A DNA stretch of 64,000 nt. Source: Lachnospiraceae bacterium. GTDB lineage: Bacteria > Bacillota > Clostridia > Lachnospirales > Lachnospiraceae. The stretch is from positions 1-64,000 of the forward strand of contig JAFRXK010000074.1 of assembly GCA_017442865.1 (NCBI GenBank), read 5' to 3'. This document shows, piece by piece, positions 25,928 to 34,834 of the stretch. Each line of letters starts with the position of its first letter. Positions within the stretch are counted from its first letter, which is position 1. A model generated the notes under the pieces. It searched no databases. It had not been told where the DNA came from and saw only the letters and a list, made by a program, of their open reading frames with translations. The position numbers were made by a program, and so were the translations under genes.

Positions 25928-26620
25928 CTATACAGTAACCCTTGTTCCCGTAATGATACCCTTCATTGCATTTGCAATTGAGTTCTCCTCGTCAAGTCCG
26001 AACACTGCCATCGGAAGCCTGTTCTCCATGCACATAATTGAAGCGGTAAGGTCTACCACCGCAAGCTTCTTGTCGATAACCTCCTGAATACTTACCTCAT
26101 CATATTTCTTCGCATTCGGATTAACCTTCGGGTCGCTGTCATATACTCCGTCGATTGATTTTGCAAGAAGTATAATGTCTGCATCCATCTCAATTGCCCT
26201 GAGCACAATACCTGTGTCTGTTGAGAAATAAGGATGTCCTGTACCGCCTGCAAAAAATACTACCTTGCCGGTTGCGAAGCACTCATTTGCCGCGTCCTTT
26301 GAAAAAAGCTTCGTCATGGTACCGCATGCAAAAGGTGTGAATATCTCTGTCTTCATGCCCGCAGAGCGGAACATCTCCGATACATATATGCAATTCATAA
26401 TCGTTGCAAGCATACCAATCTGGTCTGCCTTTGTCCTGTCGATATCATTGCTTGAGCGGCCTCTCCAGTAGTTGCCGCCGCCGATAACAATACCAACCTC
26501 GGTGCCCTCGTCAACAGATATCTTTACCTGTCTTGCAACCTCCTTAACAATAGCCTCGTCATAGCCTGACTTATCCTTTTTTGCAAGTGCCTCACCACTT
26601 AATTTAAGCAAAACTCTCAT
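25928..26620 (-). CDS. pyrH: UMP kinase
   Basis: About 230 residues. It phosphorylates UMP to UDP. RVLLKLSGEALAKKDKSGYD is the phosphate-binding start, VIGGGNYWRGRSSNDIDR the UMP-binding loop, and DADIILLAKSIDGVYDSDP the nucleotide-binding region near the end. The open frame reaches 26707, but the extra 29 residues do not resemble UMP kinases. The ATG at 26620 has GAGAGG 7 nt upstream and is the likely start. The rpsB-tsf pair that often precedes pyrH is absent; a MATE exporter gene is there instead. Confidence 0.96.
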   Translation of the reverse strand: MRVLLKLSGEALAKKDKSGYDEAIVKEVARQVKISVDEGTEVGIVIGGGNYWRGRSSNDIDRTKADQIGMLATIMNCIYVSEMFRSAGMKTEIFTPFACGTMTKLFSKDAANECFATGKVVFFAGGTGHPYFSTDTGIVLRAIEMDADIILLAKSIDGVYDSDPKVNPNAKKYDEVSIQEVIDKKLAVVDLTASIMCMENRLPMAVFGLDEENSIANAMKGIITGTRVTV

Positions 26621-26752
26621 TCTCATACCTCTCTGATATAACGTTGTCCGTATATCCGGACTCCGTACATAATTAATACAAATACTCTTTGTATAATCAT
26701 ACCACATTTTTTGAAAAATTCAATGGTGATTGTCTAATCCCGCATCATTTCA

Positions 26753-28114
26753 TTATGCACTTATCATCTGCTCCCTCTTCATTTCATTCAGGACGCTTAT
26801 TGCTAACGGCAGCGTAAGCAAAAATGAACACAAATCTGAAAGCATCTGGCACATTTCCACTCCCTGCAGCCCCAGTATTCTTGGAAGAATGAGTATAAGC
26901 GGAATAAAAAACAAGCCCTGTCTCGCCGCGGCAACAATCGACGCCCTTACCGCCTTGCCTATCGCCTGCATCATCATATTGCCCATAACTATCACGGAGC
27001 TTAAAGGAAATAATACAAGCTGATAGCGAAGCGCCTTTGTGGCAACATCTATTACCGCATCATCCTTTCTGAAAATGGCGGCAAGCTGCGGAGCAAATAT
27101 CCACATAACAGTTGACACGATTACCAGAAAGGCCGCGCTGTATTTTACGCAGAATTTAAAGCCCTCCTGCACTCTGGAATAAAGCTTTGCGCCGTAATTG
27201 AAGCCGCAGACCGGCTGGAAGCCCTGTCCGAAGCCTATGAGTGCGGAGTTTGCAAACATAACTATTCTTGTGACTATTGACATTCCGGCTATCGCAGCGT
27301 CTCCGTATGCGCCCGCCGCATGATTTAAAAGCATGGTTGCGATGCTTGCAAGTCCCTGACGGCACAGTGACGGAAATCCGCCCTTTAATATTTCGGCAAA
27401 ATAGTACCACGAAATCTTTATTCTTGAAAATTTAAAGCCTATGCCCCTGCTTAAACGGCTGCAGATTATAAGCATAAACAGTGAAACCATCTGGCTTATC
27501 GAGGTTGCAAGCGCCGCGCCCTCTACGCCCATTCCCAGCGCAAATATAAATATCGGGTCGAGAGCAATATTAAGCAGTGCGCCCGAAACCACGCCAATCA
27601 TTCCATAAGAGGCGCTTCCCTGAAATCTCAGGTGATTATTTAATGTGAAAGCACCTGTCATAAATGGCGCACCTATAAGCAGCAGTCTTAAAAACTTAAC
27701 CGCATATGGCAGAATTGTCTCTGTCGAGCCAAGCAGATATGCGAGAGGCTCAACAAAAATAATACCGACTATCATTATCACAATTCCACACACTATAGCA
27801 AAGAAAAAGCCTGTAGAAGCCATATTTGCAGCATCCTCAACCTCTCCGTTGCCAAGCCTTCTTGCGATATAATTTCCGGAGCCGTGACCGAACAGAAAGC
27901 CTATAGCCTGAATTATTGCCATCAGTGAAAATGCTATTCCGACTGCAGCCGTCGATTGTGTATCAATCTTACCCACAAAAAACGTGTCAACCATGTTATA
28001 AAATGCCGACACAAGCATGCTTATTATCGTAGGCACTGCCAGCGTGGTGATAAGCCTTGGCACAGGTGTCTGCGTCATATATATTCTCTTTTCTTCCTGA
28101 TTCATTGCTTTCAT
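26753..28114 (-). CDS. MATE family efflux transporter
   Basis: About 453 residues and roughly twelve hydrophobic segments. The N-terminus MTQTPVPRLITTLAVPTIISMLVSAFYNMVDTFFVG, GIAFSLMAIIQAIGFLFGHG and, midway, NHLRFQGSASYGM are typical of MATE exporters of the DinF/NorM-like type in Clostridia. The family moves drugs or metabolites out of the cell using a cation gradient; the substrate cannot be read from sequence. The ATG at 28114 (MKAMNQEEK) is preferred over the TTG at 28132 because it has a GGAG site upstream. It probably forms a separate unit from pyrH. Confidence 0.9.
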   Translation of the reverse strand: MKAMNQEEKRIYMTQTPVPRLITTLAVPTIISMLVSAFYNMVDTFFVGKIDTQSTAAVGIAFSLMAIIQAIGFLFGHGSGNYIARRLGNGEVEDAANMASTGFFFAIVCGIVIMIVGIIFVEPLAYLLGSTETILPYAVKFLRLLLIGAPFMTGAFTLNNHLRFQGSASYGMIGVVSGALLNIALDPIFIFALGMGVEGAALATSISQMVSLFMLIICSRLSRGIGFKFSRIKISWYYFAEILKGGFPSLCRQGLASIATMLLNHAAGAYGDAAIAGMSIVTRIVMFANSALIGFGQGFQPVCGFNYGAKLYSRVQEGFKFCVKYSAAFLVIVSTVMWIFAPQLAAIFRKDDAVIDVATKALRYQLVLFPLSSVIVMGNMMMQAIGKAVRASIVAAARQGLFFIPLILILPRILGLQGVEMCQMLSDLCSFLLTLPLAISVLNEMKREQMISA

Positions 28115-28150
28115 ATTTCTGCTGCTCCACAATTAATATATATTTTATGT

Positions 28151-28190
28151 TTAACACGGGCTGCGTACCTAAAGTACGCAGCCCCGGTTA
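28151..28190 (-). terminator. Strong hairpin downstream of the GH87-like gene
   Basis: GGGCTGCGTAC (28158-28168) and GTACGCAGCCC (28174-28184) form an 11-bp stem with a 5-nt loop. Flanking TTAAC/GGTTAA extends the pairing imperfectly. It lies just after the stop of the minus-strand gene at 28204. There is no strong T-run. Confidence 0.65.
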
Positions 28191-28203
28191 ATTATGCTGT
28201 CAA

Positions 28204-31200
28204 TTAATAATGCCTTCTTTTTGTAAATAATGTTGTAAATACCACTACCGCCGAAAGCAGACAGAGAAGAATTGCCACCGTTACAGGTGCCGCATCTCCT
28301 GTCGAAGGTGTAACAGGTGCTGCTGATGAAGATTCCGGCACTGTCTGTGGTGCAGTTGCCCCCTCTGTAGCACCTTCCGTTGAAACTTCTGTCTGTGTCT
28401 CTCCTTCACTTTCCGCCTCAGGCTCGCTCGGTGCCTCTGTCTCAGGCTCGCTCGGTGCCTCTGTCTCTGGCTCGCTCGGTGCCTCTGTCTCAGGCTCGCT
28501 CGGTGCTTCTGTTTCAGGCTCGCTCGGTGCTTCTGTTTCAGGCTCTGTCGGTGCTTCTGTCTCCGGCTCTGTCGGTGCCTCTGTCTCAGGCTCTGTTGGT
28601 GCTTCTGTCTCCGGCTCTGTCGGTGCCTCTGTTTCAGGTTCTGTCGGTGCTTCTGTTTCCGGCTCTGTTGGTGCTTCTGTCTCAGGTTCCGTCGGTGCCT
28701 CTGTCTCTGGCTCTGTCGGCGCTTCTGTCTCCGGCTCTGTTGGTGCCTCTGTCTCAGGCTCTGTCGGTGCCTCTGTTTCAGGCTCTGTCGGTGCCTCTGT
28801 TTCCGGCTCTGTTGGTGCCTCTGTCTCAGGCTCTGTCGGTGCCTCTGTTTCCGGCTCTGTCGGAGCTTCTGTTTCAGGCTCCGTTGGTTCCTCTGTTTCC
28901 GGCTCTGTCGGTGCTTCTGTTTCAGGCTCTGATGACTCTTCCTCAAACGGAATCTCATTATCGCCTGTTGACTCCTGTGTAGGTTCCTCTGTTTCCGGCT
29001 CATCCGGTATTACAAGCTTTGGTGCAAGCTTAAGAGTTCCTATCGGCGCTTTGTAAGGATAATCCGAACCAAGATCCGTCTCACCCTTTACTGCTGCCGC
29101 ATTACGGTTTCTAAAGAATATGCCCGGATATTTAATGTTGGCATATTTTATATTATTCATTGACTGCAAAACAGTTGTATTATCAAATTTCACAAGTGCT
29201 CCGGTATTTGTTCTTACTGTTGTAGTACCGTCAAGTCCTGTGCCGTATCCCTGCAGATTATTAAATACAACGTCCGAAGGGTTTCCTGAAATTCTTACTG
29301 CATCATGCTGTGAATCATAAATATATGTGTTATTAAACTCAAGATTTCTTACATCACCCATGATGTCCACAGCGCCAAGGTCGCTGGAATATGCATCCGA
29401 GGATGTACCGCTGCCCTTGATAATATGATTTTCAAATACTATGCCATTATCATTATTTAAAAATTTATATCCCTCAAATACGGTATTTGCATGAATACCT
29501 GCAGACATAAATGTATCTGCAATGTAATTGTTGTAAATCTTGTGGTCATTTCCGCCGTATACGGCAATACCGCCGGCACGCCAGTTAAACTCAATGGTGT
29601 TGTAGCAGAAGGTGTTATCATTCTCATCCTTGCAGCCGCTGCCCTTGCTGTCATACATTGCAAGTCCGTCATCGCCATTGTTTCTTACATCACAATTGTA
29701 AACCACGCTGTGGCTTGTTCCCTGGCTGAAGTTTACGCCGTCAGCAAGATTATTTCTGATACGGCAGTTTACAATCTTTAAGCCGTCAGAATAATCAAAT
29801 GGTGAGCTGTAATCTGCAATCCAGAAGCCGCACTCAAAATGGTCCTCCCAGATATCATGTATGTATGAAGCTCCTGCCCAGTTATCCATGAAGCACTTGT
29901 AAACGGCTGCTTCATTGTATCTTGAGCGCAGATTTGAATTCAGGTACATGTTGCAGAACTCAACATTGCTTACATTGCCCGAGATACCACCCATTGATTT
30001 TGCCGAGTTTGTAAACTGGATATTTGTATACCAGATGCCTGCTCCCGTTATCTTCATGTCAGAAGCTGAAAGTCTCCACATTCTGCCGATATTAAATGTT
30101 CCCGCAGGAATATATACGTCCTTACCGTCAGCCTGTGCCTTCGCAACACATGAATTGATAGCCGGAAGGTCGTTCTTTCCATCGTTAGGAATTGCGCCGA
30201 AATCAGTAATGTCATAAGCATTTTCAGGCTTTGCAATAGGTGCTCCAACCTTCTCAAGCTCAAGGAAATCCACGCCGTATTCAAGTCCGTTTGCACCCGT
30301 GCTCATTATCTTAAGCTTATCGCCGTATGCAAGCGGCGTATCAAGCAGGAAATGCACTTCATCAAAGGCGAAGCACGCAGTTGAATTACTGCCTGCCTTG
30401 TCTGCAAGCGCCTTATTCGTAAAGTATTGCCACATATAATATGAGGTTAAATCTACAGTCTTAACCTTTGTATCATTCACATATACATCAAGCGAGCCCT
30501 TAAGACCCATGCCGTCCGCTGAATCAGGCATTGTAAATCTCATGGTAACGCCATTTGCATCTTCAACTACAGTCCACTCAGCGTATGAGCCTGCCTGTGG
30601 AAGTCTTATATATGACTGATTTGACGCCTGTGAGGCAATATTGTTCTTCGCAAAATTTGCCGAAGAAGCAATAACTGCTCCACCGCCAAGGTCGGCTATA
30701 TCCGACTCATATCTTATATAAGGCATCGTTGCACCGATACTGCTTAAATCACTGTCCGGTCCCGGAATGTTTATACTCTCAGCAACGCCTCCGGTAGGAA
30801 CATAAACAGACTCTTCAGAAACATAAGCCTTTCCTATAAAATTAAAGCTCTGCTGCTTGCTTCCAAACACAACATCCGCACCTGAAATTGAAACATATCC
30901 ATTGTTACCCTTCCAGACATTCTTTATTGTTGTGCTTGAATTTACATCAGCTACCCACTTGCTGCTTTCCCATGCGTCATAATTCTCAGCCGAAAGCTCA
31001 ACAATTCCCGATGTATTCTTCTGATTCTCAAGGCACATATATGTTGTGTCTGCCTTGTTCTGTATCCAGTAAGTATTATTGCCCTTGCTTAACAATGTCC
31101 AGTAAAACGCCTTGTTGCTTTCATCAAGGCTTCCTGCCATCGTCTTTCCGCCTGCGGCATAAAGATACTTATCTGAGTCTGCCGCCTTTATCAGATATGA

Positions 31201-31308
31201 GCCCGCTGCCTTAGCCTTCTTTGGCTCACCAACTACAAAAGCTGCCGCTACCATTGTAAGTATCAGTACATAAATCAGTACCTTCTTGAATTTCTTCACC
31301 TTTATCAC
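28204..31308 (-). CDS. Cell-wall-anchored GH87-like alpha-1,3-glucanase with a long acidic repeat stalk
   Basis: 1034 residues. A signal peptide (about 1-35) is followed by a beta-trefoil-like domain (36-160), then a beta-sandwich typical of the start of GH87 enzymes (about 180-352), and a right-handed beta-helix (from DITDFGAIPNDGKND at about 366). ADGVNF (Asp523) and NNGDDGL (Asp546, Asp547) reproduce the D-X22-DD spacing of the catalytic triad of GH87. After that come about 22 copies of an 8-residue repeat (EAPTEPET, later EAPSEPET). The C-terminus PSTGD, a hydrophobic segment and KRRHY form a sortase-like sorting signal. The GTG start has AAAGG upstream. The likely substrate is alpha-1,3-glucan of fungal or streptococcal origin; the family call is from motifs only. 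Confidence 0.75.
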   Translation of the reverse strand: MIKVKKFKKVLIYVLILTMVAAAFVVGEPKKAKAAGSYLIKAADSDKYLYAAGGKTMAGSLDESNKAFYWTLLSKGNNTYWIQNKADTTYMCLENQKNTSGIVELSAENYDAWESSKWVADVNSSTTIKNVWKGNNGYVSISGADVVFGSKQQSFNFIGKAYVSEESVYVPTGGVAESINIPGPDSDLSSIGATMPYIRYESDIADLGGGAVIASSANFAKNNIASQASNQSYIRLPQAGSYAEWTVVEDANGVTMRFTMPDSADGMGLKGSLDVYVNDTKVKTVDLTSYYMWQYFTNKALADKAGSNSTACFAFDEVHFLLDTPLAYGDKLKIMSTGANGLEYGVDFLELEKVGAPIAKPENAYDITDFGAIPNDGKNDLPAINSCVAKAQADGKDVYIPAGTFNIGRMWRLSASDMKITGAGIWYTNIQFTNSAKSMGGISGNVSNVEFCNMYLNSNLRSRYNEAAVYKCFMDNWAGASYIHDIWEDHFECGFWIADYSSPFDYSDGLKIVNCRIRNNLADGVNFSQGTSHSVVYNCDVRNNGDDGLAMYDSKGSGCKDENDNTFCYNTIEFNWRAGGIAVYGGNDHKIYNNYIADTFMSAGIHANTVFEGYKFLNNDNGIVFENHIIKGSGTSSDAYSSDLGAVDIMGDVRNLEFNNTYIYDSQHDAVRISGNPSDVVFNNLQGYGTGLDGTTTVRTNTGALVKFDNTTVLQSMNNIKYANIKYPGIFFRNRNAAAVKGETDLGSDYPYKAPIGTLKLAPKLVIPDEPETEEPTQESTGDNEIPFEEESSEPETEAPTEPETEEPTEPETEAPTEPETEAPTEPETEAPTEPETEAPTEPETEAPTEPETEAPTEPETEAPTEPETEAPTEPETEAPTEPETEAPTEPETEAPTEPETEAPTEPETEAPTEPETEAPTEPETEAPSEPETEAPSEPETEAPSEPETEAPSEPETEAPSEPEAESEGETQTEVSTEGATEGATAPQTVPESSSAAPVTPSTGDAAPVTVAILLCLLSAVVVFTTLFTKRRHY
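28413..28935 (-). repeat. 24-bp tandem repeats encoding the Glu/Pro/Thr stalk
   Basis: About 22 copies of a 24-bp unit encode Glu-Ala-Pro-Thr(Ser)-Glu-Pro-Glu-Thr. Copies differ mainly at third codon positions, and the five distal copies have Ser for Thr. Such arrays vary in length between strains. They also create long spurious open frames on other frames. Confidence 0.9.
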
Positions 31309-31356
31309 CCATAATCCTTTATCAAATTTCAGTTTAAAAAAACTGATGTCCTATTT

Positions 31357-31386
31357 ATATTAATTTAACATACGTATTCTTGTCAA
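31357..31386 (-). promoter_or_regulatory. Promoter of the GH87-like gene
   Basis: On the minus strand a consensus -35 TTGACA (31386-31381) is separated by 18 bp from TAATAT (31362-31357). Transcription would start about 40 bp upstream of the GTG. A small hairpin (CAGTTT/AAACTG, 31331-31346) lies in the 5' untranslated region. Confidence 0.5.
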
Positions 31387-31520
31387 ATGAATTATGATAA
31401 TAAATTATAAAATATACGTAAAAGGAGCCTCTGTCATATAATACAAAGCCCCCTTTTATTAATTATATATTTTATGTGGTTTTTATTTTCTCCGTGCATT
31501 TTTAAACCATCTGTGTGACC

Positions 31521-31566
31521 CGCGGGCGGCAGCCTTTCCCCGTTCATTTTACGGCTGCCGCCCGCG
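31521..31566. terminator. GC-rich 14-bp hairpin between the two glucanase genes
   Basis: Perfect 14-bp arms lie at 31521-31534 and 31553-31566 with an 18-nt loop. On the plus strand the stem is followed by CTTTT; on the minus strand there is no T-run. It probably ends or stabilises the transcript of the upstream minus-strand gene. The rest of 31309-31663 holds the promoter at 31357-31386 and AT-rich sequence. Confidence 0.6.
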
Positions 31567-31663
31567 CTTTTCTCCGCCTGCTACAGCGAATACTTTATCA
31601 CTTTATATCCTGCTTTAACAGCTTAAGCATCAGTATGTAAATAATTTTTGCCGTCCGTATTAT

Positions 31664-34393
31664 TTACCTGAATGTGTAAGCATTGCTAAAGTTGATATTG
31701 TAAATATCTCCGTTGCCGTTTGCCCATACTCTGTAATCGCCTGTGGAGCTTGAAAGTACATTGATATTGTTAAGGGTAATGTCGTGGATAGTTCCTCTTG
31801 CATAATTGTGTGTCCAGCCGTAATATGCTCCAGGAATTGTTCCTGCTGTTACATTCGTGAAATCAAGCCATAAGTACCAGCCGTCACCCTGTCCTACATT
31901 ACAATCCTCAATAGTGATGTTACTCCATGTGATATGGTGAATATTTGCATTGTCACCGTTATGGATGCTTATCGGTGCCTTGTGCAGTGCGTGGAATACG
32001 GTCACATTGTTAAATGTTACATTGTAGATTGCCGGGTTGGCAGGTGAACCTGCATATCCAGCATTAGTCTCAAAGCCGATTTCCATTGACTGTGCAAGGT
32101 CTGTCCAAAGTCTTGTATTCTCAACATATATATCATGTGTATTGTTGCTTGAGTAATTCTTAAGTACAATACCGTCATCCCATGTACGGATGAAGCTGTC
32201 ATTTACATATACATGGTCTGATGACTGGATTGAAACGCCGTCGCCGTTCGGTCTTGCAGATACAATCTTAATGTTGTCAAGATGTACATCCGAGCTGTTG
32301 TAAATCTGATAGTTCCAGCAGCTTGAGTTAAGAACCGAAACGCCGCTTACATGAACGTTATTTGCAAACTCGATTGACATCGGATACTGTCCGTTTGAGC
32401 CGTGCCATGTATCCATGTTGCTCTGGTCGATAATACCACGTCCGCATACATTACTGTTGCTTGCACAGAATACTCTTCCGTAGATAGCGCCGCCGCCTTC
32501 GATGTAAAGCGTCTGTCCGCCGCCTACATTGATATTGCCGTAATAAGCCTGACCCCTCGAAATCTTAATTACGTTGCCTGTAGGTGCGTTCTCAATCGGA
32601 CTTGCAAAAATAAGTGTTGCATCTGTAAGGTTATTGTTAAGCTCTACTGAATACTGTCCTGCATTTCTTATCGTAAATGAAATGTATGATGTATTGCCGT
32701 TGTGTGTAATATTAGGTGTAACGCCGCTGCCTACAGGTCTTATTGTTGCGCTGTTTACATAATAGTTAACTGTCATAACCACATTAGCTGTGCCATTAAA
32801 GTCAAACATACCAACCTCTGCTGTTGAAAGTGCAGGATAATATGAATCAACCCATGTATGTGTATTATTAACTGTTGTATCAAATACGCCAACTGCTACT
32901 CCGTTTGCAGTCATTGAAACGCTTGATGATGTCTGCTTTCCTGCCGGTACAGGATAACCTACCACAGTACCGCTTCCCGTGTTTCCGCCTGTATTTCCGC
33001 CGTTTCCTGATGAAGGATTAGTAACATTTACAGTACCTGTGCCTGTATTGTTATTTTCATTGCCCTCGTTGATTCTGTTTACATCATCAACCCATGCATG
33101 GATTGTATGTGTTCCGTATGCTGCTGTCCACTTGCTTCCGTTTGTACCGCCGTTTGCGGTTACTGTAATAGTCTGTCCCGGAGCTAATGACGCTGTGTCT
33201 GAATCTGACCATGTATATGTTCCTGCATTAAGTGAATCAACACTGAAACGAACGCCTATGATAACGCCTGCAGGTGTTGAGGCTGTTCCGTTATTCTTAA
33301 CCTTTGCCTTGAATGTAACCTGGTCTCCTGTCTTGACATCACTCTTATCACAAAATACTTCTGTAACTACAAGGTCAGGGTTGCCATACTCAGTCTGCGG
33401 TGCCTGTGTCTGCGGCTGCGGTGCCTGTGTCTGCGGCTGCTGACTCTGTGATGCATTTGTCTTTACAACAATTGCTGAAATATTCTCGCCCTGATTGTTG
33501 TGTACAAACTTAATTGTATTGTTGCCCGAATTTAAGTTTGCATTAAATGTATATCTTCCTGAATAGTTGCCCCAGCCGCCTGTATATGACAGGTTTGCCG
33601 TAGTAACATAATTATTGTTTACATATACCGAAAGCTTTGGACTTCCGTCATTTGATGCATAATTAATTGTTATCTCTGCGTTGCCGCCATTGCCGCCGTT
33701 TACATTATAAAACTCTGCATATGCTCCGTCGATATGAAGATTTTCTATGCCGCTTCCGCCCTTTGTAGCTCCGCCGCCAACATTTGTATTGTTGTTAAAG
33801 TTGTAGGTGGTTGTCTGCTGTGTGTTTGCCGGCTGTGTCTGCGGTGCCTGTGTCTGCGGCTGCGTCTGTGGTGCCTGTGTCTGTGGCTGTGTCTGCTGTT
33901 CCGTTACATTTTCAAGCACCCACTTAGCACTGCTCCACGCAGTGTAAATGCCGCCTATCTGTGCATTGCCATTAAGGTTCTCAACATGAATGTACTGTGA
34001 ACTCTGCCAGTAATTTCTTATTCTCACTTCACCGTTGCCTGCATCAGGCTTTCTCCATCTTGCACTATGCCAGTCCATATTAATGGATCCGCACTGTACA
34101 TAACCTCTTTGATTCTCAATGTGCATATAGTCTCCGGTCTGACGATTACGAATCCTGTATACGTCACCTGAAACACTTACAAACTCCCAATGTGAAGCGG
34201 TATTATTCGATGCAGGATTGCCATACACCACCTTATCTCCGCTCTGGTAGAGATATGTATTCTGCCATACGTTTCTTATCCTCACATAAGATGCCGCTTT
34301 AGCCCTTGAAGCTCCAATGGCAGGCAACAATGAAATTACCATTGCCATAACAATAAATACTGCTAAACATTTTCTAAAATTTGTTCTCTTCAT
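31664..34393 (-). CDS. Secreted multidomain beta-helix glycoside hydrolase, GH49/GH28-like
   Basis: About 909 residues. A signal peptide ends near SRAKA. Then come a beta-trefoil-like lectin domain with repeated 'VRIRNVWQ'/'YRIRNRQ'/'VRIRNYWQ' units, a Gln/Thr/Pro linker, a CBM35/6-like module, a CARDB domain (NPDLVVTEVFCDKSDVKTGD), a beta-sandwich, and a C-terminal beta-helix. In the helix, NGDGVSIQSSDHVYVNDSF and TWDDGIVLKNYS give an Asp-X20-Asp-Asp pattern like GH28, while the preceding sandwich and LWTDLAQSMEIGFET recall GH49 dextranases. No cell-wall anchor is present. The ATG at 34393 has AAAGGACGG upstream, so the longer frame to 34426 is not needed. Pairing with the GH87-like gene suggests an alpha-glucan substrate, which is inference. 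Confidence 0.65.
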   Translation of the reverse strand: MKRTNFRKCLAVFIVMAMVISLLPAIGASRAKAASYVRIRNVWQNTYLYQSGDKVVYGNPASNNTASHWEFVSVSGDVYRIRNRQTGDYMHIENQRGYVQCGSINMDWHSARWRKPDAGNGEVRIRNYWQSSQYIHVENLNGNAQIGGIYTAWSSAKWVLENVTEQQTQPQTQAPQTQPQTQAPQTQPANTQQTTTYNFNNNTNVGGGATKGGSGIENLHIDGAYAEFYNVNGGNGGNAEITINYASNDGSPKLSVYVNNNYVTTANLSYTGGWGNYSGRYTFNANLNSGNNTIKFVHNNQGENISAIVVKTNASQSQQPQTQAPQPQTQAPQTEYGNPDLVVTEVFCDKSDVKTGDQVTFKAKVKNNGTASTPAGVIIGVRFSVDSLNAGTYTWSDSDTASLAPGQTITVTANGGTNGSKWTAAYGTHTIHAWVDDVNRINEGNENNNTGTGTVNVTNPSSGNGGNTGGNTGSGTVVGYPVPAGKQTSSSVSMTANGVAVGVFDTTVNNTHTWVDSYYPALSTAEVGMFDFNGTANVVMTVNYYVNSATIRPVGSGVTPNITHNGNTSYISFTIRNAGQYSVELNNNLTDATLIFASPIENAPTGNVIKISRGQAYYGNINVGGGQTLYIEGGGAIYGRVFCASNSNVCGRGIIDQSNMDTWHGSNGQYPMSIEFANNVHVSGVSVLNSSCWNYQIYNSSDVHLDNIKIVSARPNGDGVSIQSSDHVYVNDSFIRTWDDGIVLKNYSSNNTHDIYVENTRLWTDLAQSMEIGFETNAGYAGSPANPAIYNVTFNNVTVFHALHKAPISIHNGDNANIHHITWSNITIEDCNVGQGDGWYLWLDFTNVTAGTIPGAYYGWTHNYARGTIHDITLNNINVLSSSTGDYRVWANGNGDIYNINFSNAYTFR

Positions 34394-34467
34394 AACGTTC
34401 CGTCCTTTCTGAATGAAGAAAAACAACTGCTTCGCCCCCTACGAATCGTTGATTTCTTATGTAATAT

Positions 34468-34496
34468 ACAATATCATCATTTTTAATATTTTTCAA
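34468..34496 (-). promoter_or_regulatory. Promoter of the GH49/GH28-like gene
   Basis: TTGAAA (34496-34491) and TATTGT (34473-34468) on the minus strand are separated by 17 bp and lie about 75 bp before the start codon. The remainder of 34394-34834 is AT-rich and otherwise contains only the terminator at 34741-34803. Confidence 0.45.
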
Positions 34497-34740
34497 CACG
34501 TGATTTTGTTGAATTTTCCTTGTACTATATCGATTAAGTTAATGGTTAATTATCACTTTGTACATATAAATTCAATTTTACTTAATTTTTTCGTACTTTT
34601 TCACTATAAATGCTCAAAAAAAATGTCTATTTTTCTAAAAACGTTTTTATTGTAATTATGCATAGTAAAATAACCACTTAACCCTGCTTTTTAGTAGCAA
34701 TTCACGTAAAATAAATTTATTAATTTGCAGTTTTCTTTTC

Positions 34741-34803
34741 AAAAAAGCATAAAAATACAAGCATACGAGGTTATACCCGAACCGCCTGTATTTTTATGCT
34801 TTT
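34741..34803 (-). terminator. Rho-independent terminator after the dehydratase-like gene
   Basis: A 17-bp perfect stem (34743-34759 with 34787-34803) is followed on the minus strand by a six-T run. It ends the transcript of the gene at 34835-36034. Confidence 0.85.
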
Positions 34804-34834
34804 ATGCTTTTTCAAAAGAACCGCCGGTAATGAT

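Noticed and set aside
28281-29003. Long open frames on both strands over the repeat region (240 and 200 codons)
   Set aside because: They are by-products of the 24-bp repeats in the GH87-like gene; the translations are low-complexity Arg/Gln or Leu/Ser strings.
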